DNA of 10,796 nt from Spirochaetota bacterium (GTDB lineage Bacteria; Spirochaetota; UBA4802; JAFGJZ01), in the NCBI GenBank assembly GCA_023396665.1, contig JAEWVL010000441.1:1-10796 (forward strand), written 5' to 3'. The notes under the pieces were generated by a model that did no database searches, was not told where the DNA came from, and saw only the letters and a program-made list of their open reading frames with translations. The number at the start of each line of letters is the position of its first letter. Position 1 is the first letter of the stretch. This document shows, piece by piece, positions 1 to 6,550 of this stretch. A program made the translations under genes and the position numbers.

Positions 1-125
1 CATAAACCGTGTACGATGAAAACACCTTCATATCAAAAGGGCATGTAAAGAAGAAAACGCCGAGTTACCTTCAATACGGGGGGATAAGAATTCGTATAGC
101 TCTTCACTTTACAAAATCTTTTACC

Positions 126-218
126 GTTCTGAATCGTGAACTAGCGTGAGAAGATCATCTGCCGGAAGTGCTTCCGTTGATCCGGAACTATCAGGGATAC
201 TGTTATGAAAATAATTGA
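126..218 (+). pseudogene. Possible fossil N-terminus of a GNAT acetyltransferase
   Basis: One plus frame reads VLNRELA, a TGA stop at 147-149, then EDHLPEVLPLIRNYQGYCYE and a TGA at 216-218. The second part resembles the usual first helix of GNAT acetyltransferases (type DLPEVLPLIRxYQxFY), and RELA-x-ED would be a normal lead-in if the stop were a sense codon. The fossil runs through the ribosome binding site and first codons of the intact GNAT gene at 205 in a different frame, so it is not that gene's own N-terminus. No further GNAT motif follows in this frame. The piece is short and judged by eye, so chance similarity is possible. Confidence 0.35.
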
Positions 219-660
219 ACTACAAACTAAACCTGATTTCTTATCTCTGATACCATTAATTCGTCGAGGATTACCTGAAGAAATCAGGAATTTTTCCGAA
301 GAAGAAATTTTGTCTATTTATCAGGATCATTATAACAGACATATCGATCATATATTTTTACTCGAAGATAATTCGATTACTATTGGCTGGTATCGCTTTT
401 CCAGATGGCCGAGAGAGAATGCATCAACGACTGAAGCTCATTTATTTGACATAGCGGTGAATGAAAATTTTGAAAGAAAAGGATTCGGAAAAATCCTTCT
501 TAAGCACTGCAAATCTTCCTGCAAGAAAATGGGATTTCAAAAGCTATATAGTGCTATAGAAAAAAGTAATGCATCGTCTATCCGTTTACATGAATCAACA
601 GGTTTTGTAAAAGAATTCATTCATGAAAATCAACTGATTTACTCTGTTATGATTACCTGA
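205..660 (+). CDS. GNAT family N-acetyltransferase
   Basis: A 151-residue single-domain GNAT protein, the usual length for the family. These cytoplasmic enzymes move an acetyl group from acetyl-CoA to an amine; the substrate cannot be told from the sequence. The acetyl-CoA region is visible at residues 81-102: FDIAV on the beta-4 strand, then NFERKGFGKILLKH, where the pyrophosphate loop usually reads R/Q-x-x-G-x-G/A. Here Glu90 sits in the first position in place of Arg/Gln. The typical end motif N-x-x-S-x-R-L-H-E-x-x-G-F is at about 122-134. The ATG at 205 follows AGGGA about eight bases upstream. It stands alone, with no close partner on the same strand, and no clear terminator follows. The family call is firm; the substrate is unknown. 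Confidence 0.88.
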   Translation: MKIIELQTKPDFLSLIPLIRRGLPEEIRNFSEEEILSIYQDHYNRHIDHIFLLEDNSITIGWYRFSRWPRENASTTEAHLFDIAVNENFERKGFGKILLKHCKSSCKKMGFQKLYSAIEKSNASSIRLHESTGFVKEFIHENQLIYSVMIT

Positions 661-1030
661 CCTCATTTGTATTATATAAACAGATACCCATATGCGAATT
701 CGTGACTTAAGACTCTTGACAAATCATTTAACTTCATTATTTGAATACTGTCTACACCAATATATCTCTTAATAAAGTGATAAAGGTAATAGCTGCGAAA
801 TTCGAAGTTTACAAAGCTAAAAACAGGGATGTATCAGGAGTGTCTGAATCGATCCGCGCTCGCTGTACTCCGCGATGTGCCCGGGGTTTCACCTGCTTCA
901 CTTGGCACATTGCGGCGATAAGGCCGCAGCGACTTCGCATAAGCAATACGTCAGATGCAATAATTGCTTAAGTTACAGATAAAAAAAATGAGAGAATCAG
1001 CTATCTCTAGCGGTTCGGATTGGAGGCAAA
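661..1030. other. Gene-free gap with a GC-rich, palindrome-rich core
   Basis: There is no convincing gene here. An open frame from a TTG at 741 to 971 has no ribosome binding site and runs into the palindromic core, so I do not accept it. The first 180 bases are AT-rich. A TTGACA box lies at 716-721 with only poor -10 candidates (TATTTG or ATTTGA near 738-744), so a promoter is possible but weak. Bases 848-970 hold three inverted repeats, listed separately. The last 40 bases lead to the GGAGG ribosome binding site of the GFA-type gene. Confidence 0.6.
870..970. repeat. Cluster of three inverted repeats
   Basis: Three imperfect to perfect palindromes follow one another. CCGCGATGTGCC (870-881) faces GGCACATTGCGG (904-915): 12-base arms with one G-T mismatch and a 22-base loop. 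GCGGC (912-916) faces GCCGC (923-927). TAAGCAAT (940-947) faces ATTGCTTA (963-970) across 15 bases. No T-run follows the GC-rich arms, so they do not look like an intrinsic terminator. They could be a REP-like element or a recombination site; no function can be assigned from sequence. Confidence 0.6.
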
Positions 1031-1429
1031 ATGAAGCATCAAGGTTCTTGTCTTTGCGGAAGCATAAAATATGAGATAACAGGTGAATTCGAAAATTTCT
1101 TTTTCTGTCACTGTAAATCCTGTCGTAAGGATACCGGTTCAGCACATGCTGCAAATCTTTTTTCAACTACAGCAAAATTATCGTGGCTGAAAGGGGAGAA
1201 AGAAATAAAAACATATAACCATAACAATTCAGGACATATAAAGAGCTTTTGTCCTATCTGTAGTTCGGCACTACCCAATATTCAAATGGATGGCAAACTA
1301 TTAGTTGTTCCTGCAGGAAGTCTTGATACAGATATAGAAATGGTTCCTACTGGTCACATCTATTTAAATGAAAAAGCTAATTGGGATCACAATCTCGAGA
1401 AGATTCCGCATTATGATGAGATGCCGTAG
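1031..1429 (+). CDS. GFA (glutathione-dependent formaldehyde-activating enzyme)-like zinc protein
   Basis: A 132-residue protein with the zinc pattern of the GFA/Mss4-like fold. It opens with GSCLCGSIKYEI (Cys7, Cys9), the classic C-x-C-G-x-x-x-Y start. Then come FCHCKSCRK (Cys26, Cys28, Cys31) and FCPICSS (Cys74, Cys77). All seven zinc cysteines expected in the family are present. The founding member was described as condensing glutathione with formaldehyde, but most relatives have no proven reaction, so the activity here is open. The start is well supported: GGAGG sits seven bases before the ATG. It is a cytoplasmic single gene with no same-strand partner within 300 bases upstream. The family call is strong and the exact role unknown. 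Confidence 0.9.
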   Translation: MKHQGSCLCGSIKYEITGEFENFFFCHCKSCRKDTGSAHAANLFSTTAKLSWLKGEKEIKTYNHNNSGHIKSFCPICSSALPNIQMDGKLLVVPAGSLDTDIEMVPTGHIYLNEKANWDHNLEKIPHYDEMP

Positions 1430-1460
1430 AAAGCATTGCCCTGTTTACAGAGGAATAAAT

Positions 1461-1508
1461 ATGAATAAAAGAATCGTCGGGGAAAATGACATCAGTGATG
1501 CTTTTTAA
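1461..1508 (+). pseudogene. Possible truncated gene start (15-residue ORF)
   Basis: A short reading frame, MNKRIVGENDISDAF, begins 31 bases after the GFA-type gene and has a good ribosome binding site (AGAGGAATAAAT then ATG). Fifteen residues are too few for a normal protein. The good translation start with a stop so soon after suggests either a leftover 5' end of a gene whose body was lost, or a leader peptide. Nothing after it on the plus strand continues the frame. This is an inference from a single short stretch. Confidence 0.25.
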
Positions 1509-1543
1509 TTTTTCACGATGGGATCATTGAATACTTATCGCAA

Positions 1544-3028
1544 TCACACAAACGAAAACGACAGAAAATCAAGCATTCCCGAGCCTTTGTATTGAAGAAA
1601 CAGCGGGTACTCCCCGGAAAGATTGATCGAAACACCGAAGGATTTCCAGTTGGTACCGGGCGTAACAGGTATCTCTCCGATTGACTCTCCGTTCAAATCG
1701 GTTTTGATTAAAAAAGCCCCTTTCCCTTTTCCGCGAATTTTCAGGTTCAGCATAGAGGCACCGTCAAACTTAAAGTACTTGTAGCCGATGATTACACCTT
1801 TCCTGATATTCGTTATGAAACGTTCATCGTTTCGATCGCTCATACAGGGTTTGGGTGCGCGCAGGCGACCTACTGTCATATGTTTCATCTTTCCGTCGCT
1901 TAACATCGAACAGATGGGTGCCGGATATTCTCCCCTTGCAACCAGAGGACCGCCGTTAAGACCACAGGATGTGATTTCAACCTGAGCTATCGAACCGTCA
2001 TTTTCGATAGTAATTTTTTCGGCACAGGCCTGCCGGCTGAACGATGAGTTATGAGTATGCCGATGATAAAAGACATACCATTCTCCATTGATCTGTTCGA
2101 TACTACCGTGATTATTTCCCGTAGCGTTAATTCTGTCTTTGGTTTTTCGTCCATTAAGACCTATGTCACCGGAAGAGACAATTGTTCCGCCGAAAACGAA
2201 GTCTCTGTCAGGATACTTACTCGTGGCATAACAAAGTTCGTGCATCAGATGGGAAGAGTAGATGAAATAGTAGGTATCATTAATTTTCCGGATCGAACTC
2301 GCTTCAAAAAAGGCATGCCCGGCAAAAGAAGTACCATCAGAAGCATTTCTTCCGGGAACAATACGTTTGATATCAGATTTTACCGTAAGCATATCGTCTT
2401 CCAATTCAACGGTATTTGCCCCCATGATTCCTTGCGGTTCATTCAGAATTTCACTTTTTGTTTTATTGAACATCTTCCGCATAACTTTCATTATAACGGC
2501 TCGCCCTATCGGGTCTTTGGGTATGGGAAAGTTGAGAGCCCAACCGTAGTACAGGCGGATCACCCCATCGTCGTTGATGACAGCCGGATCAAAGGGAATC
2601 ATCCGCTTCACAGGAGTCCCGTCCGGGAACCTGACATCACCATGATACTCAAATTTTCCGGCCGGAGTGTCACAGACGGCGACGCTTATCGGACCGTCAA
2701 AACCCCCGCCCCGCCGCTCATCACCGGCCAGAGCGTAGTAAAGATAGTAACGGCCGTCGCTTCCTTTGACAACATCGGGAGCGTACATGTAGATCCGCCG
2801 CCCGTCGTTATTGGGATCCTGAGAGCTGCTATAGATTACCCCTTCGTATTTCCAATCCCTAAGATCGCTTAGCGCCGCAGAATAGACTACGTAGTCAAGC
2901 ATGCAGAAAGTCTCTCCCCCCTCTTTGTCATGTGAGCCGTAGATGTAGACACGGTCACCGAAAACATGCGGTTCGCCGTCAGGAATATATTCGTTAAGAG
3001 GTAAAAAGGGATTAAAGATTTGTTTCAT
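1544..3028 (-). CDS. Glycoside hydrolase family 43 enzyme with C-terminal CBM6-like module
   Basis: A 494-residue protein with the GH43 five-bladed beta-propeller. The inverting catalytic triad is visible: the base Asp17 in YIPDGEPHVFGDRVYIYGSHD's front part (15-34), the pKa-tuning Asp147 in IPFDPAV, and the acid Glu242 in AFFEASSIRK. APD (83-85), GNNHGS (304-309) and YHRHTH (321-326) are further family marks. Residues from about 400 to 494 form a beta-rich tail (GYKYFKFDG, GTNWKSF, then FLQYKGSGMLDFLSFSF) typical of a CBM6-type carbohydrate-binding module. No signal peptide is present, so it probably acts in the cytoplasm on imported arabino- or xylo-oligosaccharides; exact specificity (arabinofuranosidase, xylosidase) cannot be read. 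The start has only a weak site (GGCGG, about ten bases upstream). Its base composition is visibly more GC-rich than neighbouring genes. Confidence 0.9.
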   Translation of the reverse strand: MKQIFNPFLPLNEYIPDGEPHVFGDRVYIYGSHDKEGGETFCMLDYVVYSAALSDLRDWKYEGVIYSSSQDPNNDGRRIYMYAPDVVKGSDGRYYLYYALAGDERRGGGFDGPISVAVCDTPAGKFEYHGDVRFPDGTPVKRMIPFDPAVINDDGVIRLYYGWALNFPIPKDPIGRAVIMKVMRKMFNKTKSEILNEPQGIMGANTVELEDDMLTVKSDIKRIVPGRNASDGTSFAGHAFFEASSIRKINDTYYFIYSSHLMHELCYATSKYPDRDFVFGGTIVSSGDIGLNGRKTKDRINATGNNHGSIEQINGEWYVFYHRHTHNSSFSRQACAEKITIENDGSIAQVEITSCGLNGGPLVARGEYPAPICSMLSDGKMKHMTVGRLRAPKPCMSDRNDERFITNIRKGVIIGYKYFKFDGASMLNLKIRGKGKGAFLIKTDLNGESIGEIPVTPGTNWKSFGVSINLSGEYPLFLQYKGSGMLDFLSFSFV

Positions 3029-3097
3029 TCAAAGCACCGCCTTATGTATCGCCGTTTAACACTCAGGGCGATCTGTCTGTAATTCTGTTTATGATTT

Positions 3098-3130
3098 TTC
3101 CTGATCCCGTCGGGATGGAAGATTTTTTTT
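3098..3130 (+). terminator. Hairpin plus T-run, oriented away from any gene
   Basis: TTCC-TG-ATCCC-GTC-GGGAT-GGAA forms a stem with one bulge and is followed by GA and eight T residues. It has the shape of an intrinsic terminator for plus-strand transcription. No plus-strand gene lies upstream of it, only the divergent start region of the GH43 gene. The perfect core ATCCCGTCGGGAT could instead be an operator for the GH43 gene. The shape is clear; the role is uncertain. Confidence 0.4.
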
Positions 3131-3143
3131 AATGTGGTGATCT

Positions 3144-3208
3144 CCGAGCACCGCGCGGCCCCTGAGCTTGGCGAAGGGGAGCACGGAGCGGAGCAGACTC
3201 TCAGTTAT
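3144..3208 (+). repeat. Dispersed palindromic repeat, copy 1
   Basis: A 65-base element that starts CCGAGCACCGCGCGG, has a central stem-loop CCCCTGAGCTTGGCGAAGGGG, continues AGCACGGAGCGGAGC and ends CTCTCAGTTAT. It matches the copy at 5433-5499 with two substitutions in the first 50 bases and a short variable stretch before the shared ending. The core is the widespread CCCTGAGC-TTGTCGAAGGG type of palindrome found between genes in many environmental bacteria. Confidence 0.8.
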
Positions 3209-3362
3209 CGTAAGTTGCCGCATTTATTTTGCGATTTTCTTTATGACGCACTCTGACAAATAAATTTTTATCAATGACTGATAAGGAAAGAACACCAAAA
3301 CATTGCAGTCATCGGGCGCATAAGTGGTTATATAATTGAGTAATATTAAGACAAGTGAATTG

Positions 3363-3950
3363 TCATAATGCTATTCCACATATTACATTGAATATCATTC
3401 CGGGGTTTGCATGATCATTTTCCAAAAACCATACGTCATCATTATCCGGAAAATTTTTATGATCATAGAAATATGCTCCGGAAATATTTAATCCTATTCC
3501 AATATCAATAAAGAAACTTCCGATTATTGTTTTATATCCACAACTTATACCTGCTCCATACTCAAGGATATTCATAGAACAATGATCGATGTCTGAATCT
3601 TGAACGTCATACGAATTCAAAAATATTTGAGGAGATACGTAAAGAGATTTATGTCCTCTTTCATCAAACTCAATATAATACTTAATTCCCGAAGTTAAAC
3701 CATTTCCAGAAATATCATAGTTTTTAAAATCTTCGATAATTGCGTTAAACAAGCCATATCCGATATAATTATATTTTAAGAACAAACCTATTTTTCCGAA
3801 ACCAGAATATTCTCCATATATTCCCGGACCATGAAATAACATGTCACTCGAAACAAATCCGATTGAATAATTAGTGGTTTCTTTTTCCTCGCAATAAACA
3901 TTATAGAAACACAATGCAAGCAACACCGTCAAGAAAACCTTGAATTTCAT
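3363..3950 (-). CDS. Secreted, probably outer-membrane beta-barrel-like protein of unknown function
   Basis: A 195-residue protein with an export signal: basic MKFK, a hydrophobic stretch VFLTVLLALCFYNVY, then Cys20-Glu-Glu. Signal peptidase I cleavage near residue 20 is likely. Cys20 could also be a loose spirochaete-style lipobox, but Tyr just before it is unusual. The mature part is rich in Gly, Tyr, Phe and Ile with alternating polar and apolar residues (for example GKIGLFLKYNYIGYGLF and GAGISCGYKTIIGSFFIDIG) and ends in short strands (FNVICGIAL). This is typical of small outer-membrane barrels. I do not recognise a named family. AGAGG lies six bases before the ATG, so the start is good. 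It seems to be a lone gene, with repeat-bearing gaps on both sides. Confidence 0.7.
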   Translation of the reverse strand: MKFKVFLTVLLALCFYNVYCEEKETTNYSIGFVSSDMLFHGPGIYGEYSGFGKIGLFLKYNYIGYGLFNAIIEDFKNYDISGNGLTSGIKYYIEFDERGHKSLYVSPQIFLNSYDVQDSDIDHCSMNILEYGAGISCGYKTIIGSFFIDIGIGLNISGAYFYDHKNFPDNDDVWFLENDHANPGMIFNVICGIAL

Positions 3951-4156
3951 ATATAACCTCTATTGCAAGTCACTAACAATATTCTTTAACATAGGGTTCG
4001 AGAATTCGCTATATGTAAACATGATTACCATTGCTTGCACAAGACTTCCCGTCGCAACATTCTAAAGATAGGTTCAGGCAGTGTAAGCAAAATTTCAATG
4101 TATTGCACCTTCTGTGGGTCTCACGGCATGCTCTCTCGTTATCAGTACAACCAGTA

Positions 4157-4190
4157 AGCACGGAGCGGAGCGCATAAGTCTCAGTTGTAT
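4157..4190 (+). repeat. Half copy of the dispersed repeat
   Basis: AGCACGGAGCGGAGC, then GCATA, then AGTCTCAGTTGTAT matches the right half of the copies at 3144-3208 and 5433-5499 and lacks the central stem-loop. The shared parts are the AGCACGGAGCGGAG block and the TCTCAGTT ending; the stretch between them varies in all three copies. A 72-codon frame on the minus strand across this stretch (4227-4009) is rich in Cys and Arg because it translates repeat DNA, and I do not treat it as a gene. Confidence 0.65.
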
Positions 4191-4235
4191 GAAGTTTTGA
4201 ACCTTCTATACAGCACATTAACATCATTAATCAAT

Positions 4236-4667
4236 TCATATTTTCTTCGGCTTCTTTTTAATAGATAATAATTCTTTAAATGAAGATATATCATCAGAAT
4301 TCATAACTTCAATCCACAACCATCTACCATCGTGCAATTGTTCTGTATTGTCAAAAACCTGTATTACGTTTTCATTTAACTTATCTTTTATCAGTTGTAC
4401 TTGTTCTGCTTCGTTGTTACCTAAAATTATCAATATAGAAAAAGCATCTTTTTTTGGAAAAAAATACGATAAGGTCTTATTATTCTTACGATATCGAACC
4501 GACCAGCCATAATTCTTGGTAAAATAAATTAATTCCGGTGTAAAATCATAATACTGAGAAATATAGTTATGAATATCACGCCACAAAAATGAAGTTTTAC
4601 CTAATGTAGTTGAGATTTCATGATTATCAGGTTGACGCCCTTTATCTAAATAGATATGGTTTATCAT
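4236..4667 (-). CDS. DUF3788 family protein
   Basis: A 143-residue soluble protein that fits DUF3788 by eye. The marks are the aromatic W-R-x-[IL]-x-x-[YF] opening region (29-40), YGWSVRYRKNNKTL (53-66), the strand FFPKKDAFSILIILG (69-83), and the strongly conserved tail HDGRWLWIEV (112-121) followed by a lysine-rich end (KKKPKK). The family's function is unknown; its fold resembles small ligand- or effector-binding domains, which is inference. It starts 10 bases after the stop of the DUF6144-like gene, with the ribosome binding site GAGGAA overlapping that stop codon. The two are therefore co-transcribed and probably translationally coupled. Confidence 0.85.
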   Translation of the reverse strand: MINHIYLDKGRQPDNHEISTTLGKTSFLWRDIHNYISQYYDFTPELIYFTKNYGWSVRYRKNNKTLSYFFPKKDAFSILIILGNNEAEQVQLIKDKLNENVIQVFDNTEQLHDGRWLWIEVMNSDDISSFKELLSIKKKPKKI

Positions 4668-4677
4668 TTACTATTCC

Positions 4678-5259
4678 TCAAAATGTAATTTTAAACCTAC
4701 ACGAATTCGAACCACAAATTATTGATTGTAATATTTCAACTTGAACTTCTTTGCCAAGTGCTGCAGTAAAAAACTGTTTGTTAAATTCTACTGAACATTG
4801 ACAGTATATCAGATTACTGAACTTATTTTTTGTATTAGCAACTTGTTTACAAAAACATTTATTATGGTCAGCAATTATTGTGTTATTATTTTCAAGAGTA
4901 TATGTCAAATCTCCTTCTTTGACATCATGCTTGCTGATTCTAGTAAGAAATTTATCAAGGGAACCTGCTTCGGTCATTAACCGCTTAGCTGTTTCTCGCT
5001 GTCCTTTACCGCAGCATTTAGCTCCACACCTTCTCATGATTAATTCTGATTTTTCTTTACCAAAAATATGTTCCATTTTGTCGATTGCATTTTTCCACCA
5101 TGCTGATTTTTGATCGTCATATAAAATCTCATACTTATCTGCATCATTTAAAATATCTAAAACAGCATCTCTATCATTTTCCTTTTCCAGCATTTTAACC
5201 AGTCTACCAATCCTGCCATTATGAGGTAGTTTTGCCATTAATTCATCATTGTTTTCCAT
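4678..5259 (-). CDS. Cysteine-rich DUF6144-like protein
   Basis: A 193-residue protein when started at 5259. An in-frame ATG at 5301 exists upstream, but it overlaps the -10 box of the likely promoter (5290-5295). The ATG at 5259 has AAGGAG eight bases before it, so 5259 is the better start. The first 75 residues are helical and charged. Then come RRCGAKCC (Cys78, Cys82, Cys83), CFC (Cys135, Cys137), YCQCSVEFNKQFF (Cys153, Cys155) and a C-terminal motif LGKEVQVEILQSIICGSNSC (Cys182, Cys187). This arrangement is that of DUF6144 / V4R-like proteins, some of which bind metal or iron-sulfur clusters; the residues suggest metal binding here, unproven. No signal peptide or membrane segment. First gene of a two-gene unit with the DUF3788 gene. 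Confidence 0.8.
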   Translation of the reverse strand: MENNDELMAKLPHNGRIGRLVKMLEKENDRDAVLDILNDADKYEILYDDQKSAWWKNAIDKMEHIFGKEKSELIMRRCGAKCCGKGQRETAKRLMTEAGSLDKFLTRISKHDVKEGDLTYTLENNNTIIADHNKCFCKQVANTKNKFSNLIYCQCSVEFNKQFFTAALGKEVQVEILQSIICGSNSCRFKITF

Positions 5260-5267
5260 AAACATTA

Positions 5268-5322
5268 CTCCTTCAACAATATTTATGGTATTATAGCACA
5301 TGTTTGTGACAACGGTATGTCA
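5268..5322 (-). promoter_or_regulatory. Promoter, possible operator and RBS of the DUF6144/DUF3788 unit
   Basis: Read on the minus strand there is an extended -10 box TGCTATAAT (5298-5290) with no good -35 at 17 bases, as expected for extended -10 promoters. Directly upstream lies the inverted repeat TGACA-6-TGTCA (5307-5311 and 5318-5322), placed where a repressor or activator could act. The ribosome binding site AAGGAG is at 5273-5268, eight bases before the start codon. The leader would be only about 20-25 bases long. Confidence 0.55.
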
Positions 5323-5432
5323 GGTTTGAGATCGCAGGTTTGAATTTTCGTAGTCATGTACGAGAGTTATGCGACGTTGCGTCGACCGTATCGCAGCAAT
5401 GGTGGAGAGAGACCCTGCAGCAGGCAGTAGCG

Positions 5433-5499
5433 CCGAGCACCGCGCGCCCCCTGAGCTTGTCGAAGGGGAGCACGGAGCGGAGGGTCAACTCTCAGTTAT
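5433..5499 (+). repeat. Dispersed palindromic repeat, copy 2
   Basis: A 67-base element nearly identical to 3144-3208: CCGAGCACCGCGCG, a central stem-loop CCCCTGAGCTTGTCGAAGGGG, AGCACGGAGCGGAG, a variable GGTCAA, then CTCTCAGTTAT. It sits between the divergently placed promoter of the DUF6144 unit and the 3' end of the three-gene operon. The hairpin could slow or stop transcripts leaving that operon on the minus strand, although no T-run follows it. The preceding 90 bases also hold the short inverted repeat CGACG-TTG-CGTCG (about 5371-5383). Confidence 0.8.
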
Positions 5500-5575
5500 G
5501 TGTAATGACGTTGATATTGTAGTCCCCCCTTTTTATTCACTGTCGCAGATACTATTATACATATGTTTAAATTCT

Positions 5576-6550
5576 CTATAATTTCAGGTGTTTTCCAATA
5601 TACCCAATAAACAAGGTCTTGGAATCCAAATCAGGATAGAAATGTATACGATAGCCATTAGTAAGCTTGATATGGTTTTCAAAAAATTTTTTTACTCCAA
5701 CGGGGAGATAAAATTCTCTTTGCTTTCTTAAAGTTGCATTATTTATTACCGAATCAGATTCTCCACTGACTTGATGGTTCAATCCTATTTCCCTTAAGAT
5801 TTCATGAGAGTAACTACCGATGTTACCCTCTTTCCATTTTTGAGAAAATTTATTTAAAATGGTCAAAGACTCAACAACTTGAGAAAAAATACTATCTTTC
5901 TGAGACCAATTTAATAATTGTTCCTGTACTTTCCCGCAATACTGAAGATTAGGGAATAAAAAACCCCACTGATTATAAAGATCAGCAGCTTTTTTAAGTA
6001 AATCATTTCTTTCTGATAAGAAGACTGATTCTATTGATTCGTAAACGGCCAAGGAATAAAAATTACGAATGTCATCTTTTTCTTCATTTAGTTCCCCGTT
6101 TTGTTCCAGCATACGTATAAATATTTGTAAAGGGGAATCCTCCCATATCAAAGAAGTAGGGAAACTCGTAATGGGAGCATCATGCCAGCAAGCCGCTTTT
6201 AGAGCATCATACTGGGTAGAACCTTGATATTCAACTTCAAACAAAACAATGTTATTATTGATATCATCCATGGAGAAATAAGGTTGACTGGTCTGTATGC
6301 TGCGGAATGCTCTACATAAATCCTTATTTGTTTCGTCATTGAATCTATTATACCAATCTTGCCAAAAGTAACCTTCACATAATTCCAGCCGAAACCAGCT
6401 CGCATCAATAGAATTATCCAAAAGGATAGTGTTTAAGCCAATATTTTTACATCTGATACAAATCTTAAGAAATTCAGGAACAAATTCATCGGCAGAATCT
6501 ATACTTTGAAAGGGCAGACTATGATGGTTTAAAATCAGAACGCCACTCAC
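5576..6550 (-). CDS. Third subunit of a DUF262/AAA defence-type operon; unrecognised protein with RelE-like C-terminus
   Basis: A 324-residue cytoplasmic protein starting with GTG. The start overlaps the stop of the ATPase gene by four bases (GTGA) and has GGAG eight bases upstream, so translation is coupled to the ATPase. The N-terminal part (1-130) has mixed alpha/beta character with aromatic-rich motifs LNHHSLPF, DASWFRLEL, GYFWQDWY. A helical middle (135-260) follows. The last 50 residues (275-324) form a compact block: REFYLPVGVKKFFENHIKL, then GYRIHFYPD and FIGYIGKHL. By eye this resembles the strand pattern of RelE/ParE/Gp49-type toxins (R-I-h-F ... I-G-x-I-G-x-H-L). No catalytic nuclease motif is obvious. 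From gene order it may be the effector or substrate-recognition part of the system, possibly the NsnA counterpart of Menshen; that is inference. Confidence 0.75.
   Translation of the reverse strand: MSGVLILNHHSLPFQSIDSADEFVPEFLKICIRCKNIGLNTILLDNSIDASWFRLELCEGYFWQDWYNRFNDETNKDLCRAFRSIQTSQPYFSMDDINNNIVLFEVEYQGSTQYDALKAACWHDAPITSFPTSLIWEDSPLQIFIRMLEQNGELNEEKDDIRNFYSLAVYESIESVFLSERNDLLKKAADLYNQWGFLFPNLQYCGKVQEQLLNWSQKDSIFSQVVESLTILNKFSQKWKEGNIGSYSHEILREIGLNHQVSGESDSVINNATLRKQREFYLPVGVKKFFENHIKLTNGYRIHFYPDLDSKTLFIGYIGKHLKL

Larger units (their letters stand above)
3029..3362. other. Gene-free gap with hairpin and dispersed repeat
   Basis: This gap separates the GH43 start from the stop of the secreted-protein gene, both on the minus strand. 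No coding frame is convincing. It contains a terminator-shaped hairpin in the plus direction (3098-3130) and a copy of the 65-67 bp dispersed repeat (3144-3208), both listed separately. The rest (3240-3362) is AT-rich and shows no clear element, although the string GCGCATAAG near 3320 also occurs inside the half copy of the repeat at 4157-4190. Confidence 0.6.

Noticed and set aside
741..971. 76-codon plus-strand frame starting with TTG
   Set aside because: No ribosome binding site, and the second half runs through inverted repeats giving an Arg/Cys-rich, low-quality translation.
2051..2872. Long plus-strand frame (273 codons) inside the GH43 gene
   Set aside because: It is the antisense of a GC-richer gene with a clear catalytic triad on the minus strand; the translation shows no domain.
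4009..4227. 72-codon cysteine-rich minus-strand frame
   Set aside because: It overlaps the half copy of the dispersed repeat. The Cys/Arg content comes from GC-rich repeat DNA, and no start site signals are seen.
661..5575. Chromosomal integron cassette array (single genes separated by palindromic elements; GTTAT- and GCATAAG-like strings near 3205, 3320, 4172, 5369 and 5496)
   Set aside because: I could not pair RYYYAAC with GTTRRRY boxes at attC-like distance around any gene. The elements differ between gaps, gene directions change, and there is no IntI in the window.
5340..5581. Two plus-strand frames in the gap before the three-gene operon
   Set aside because: They translate the palindromic repeat (runs such as PLSLSKGSTERR), which is a well-known artefact of this repeat type.
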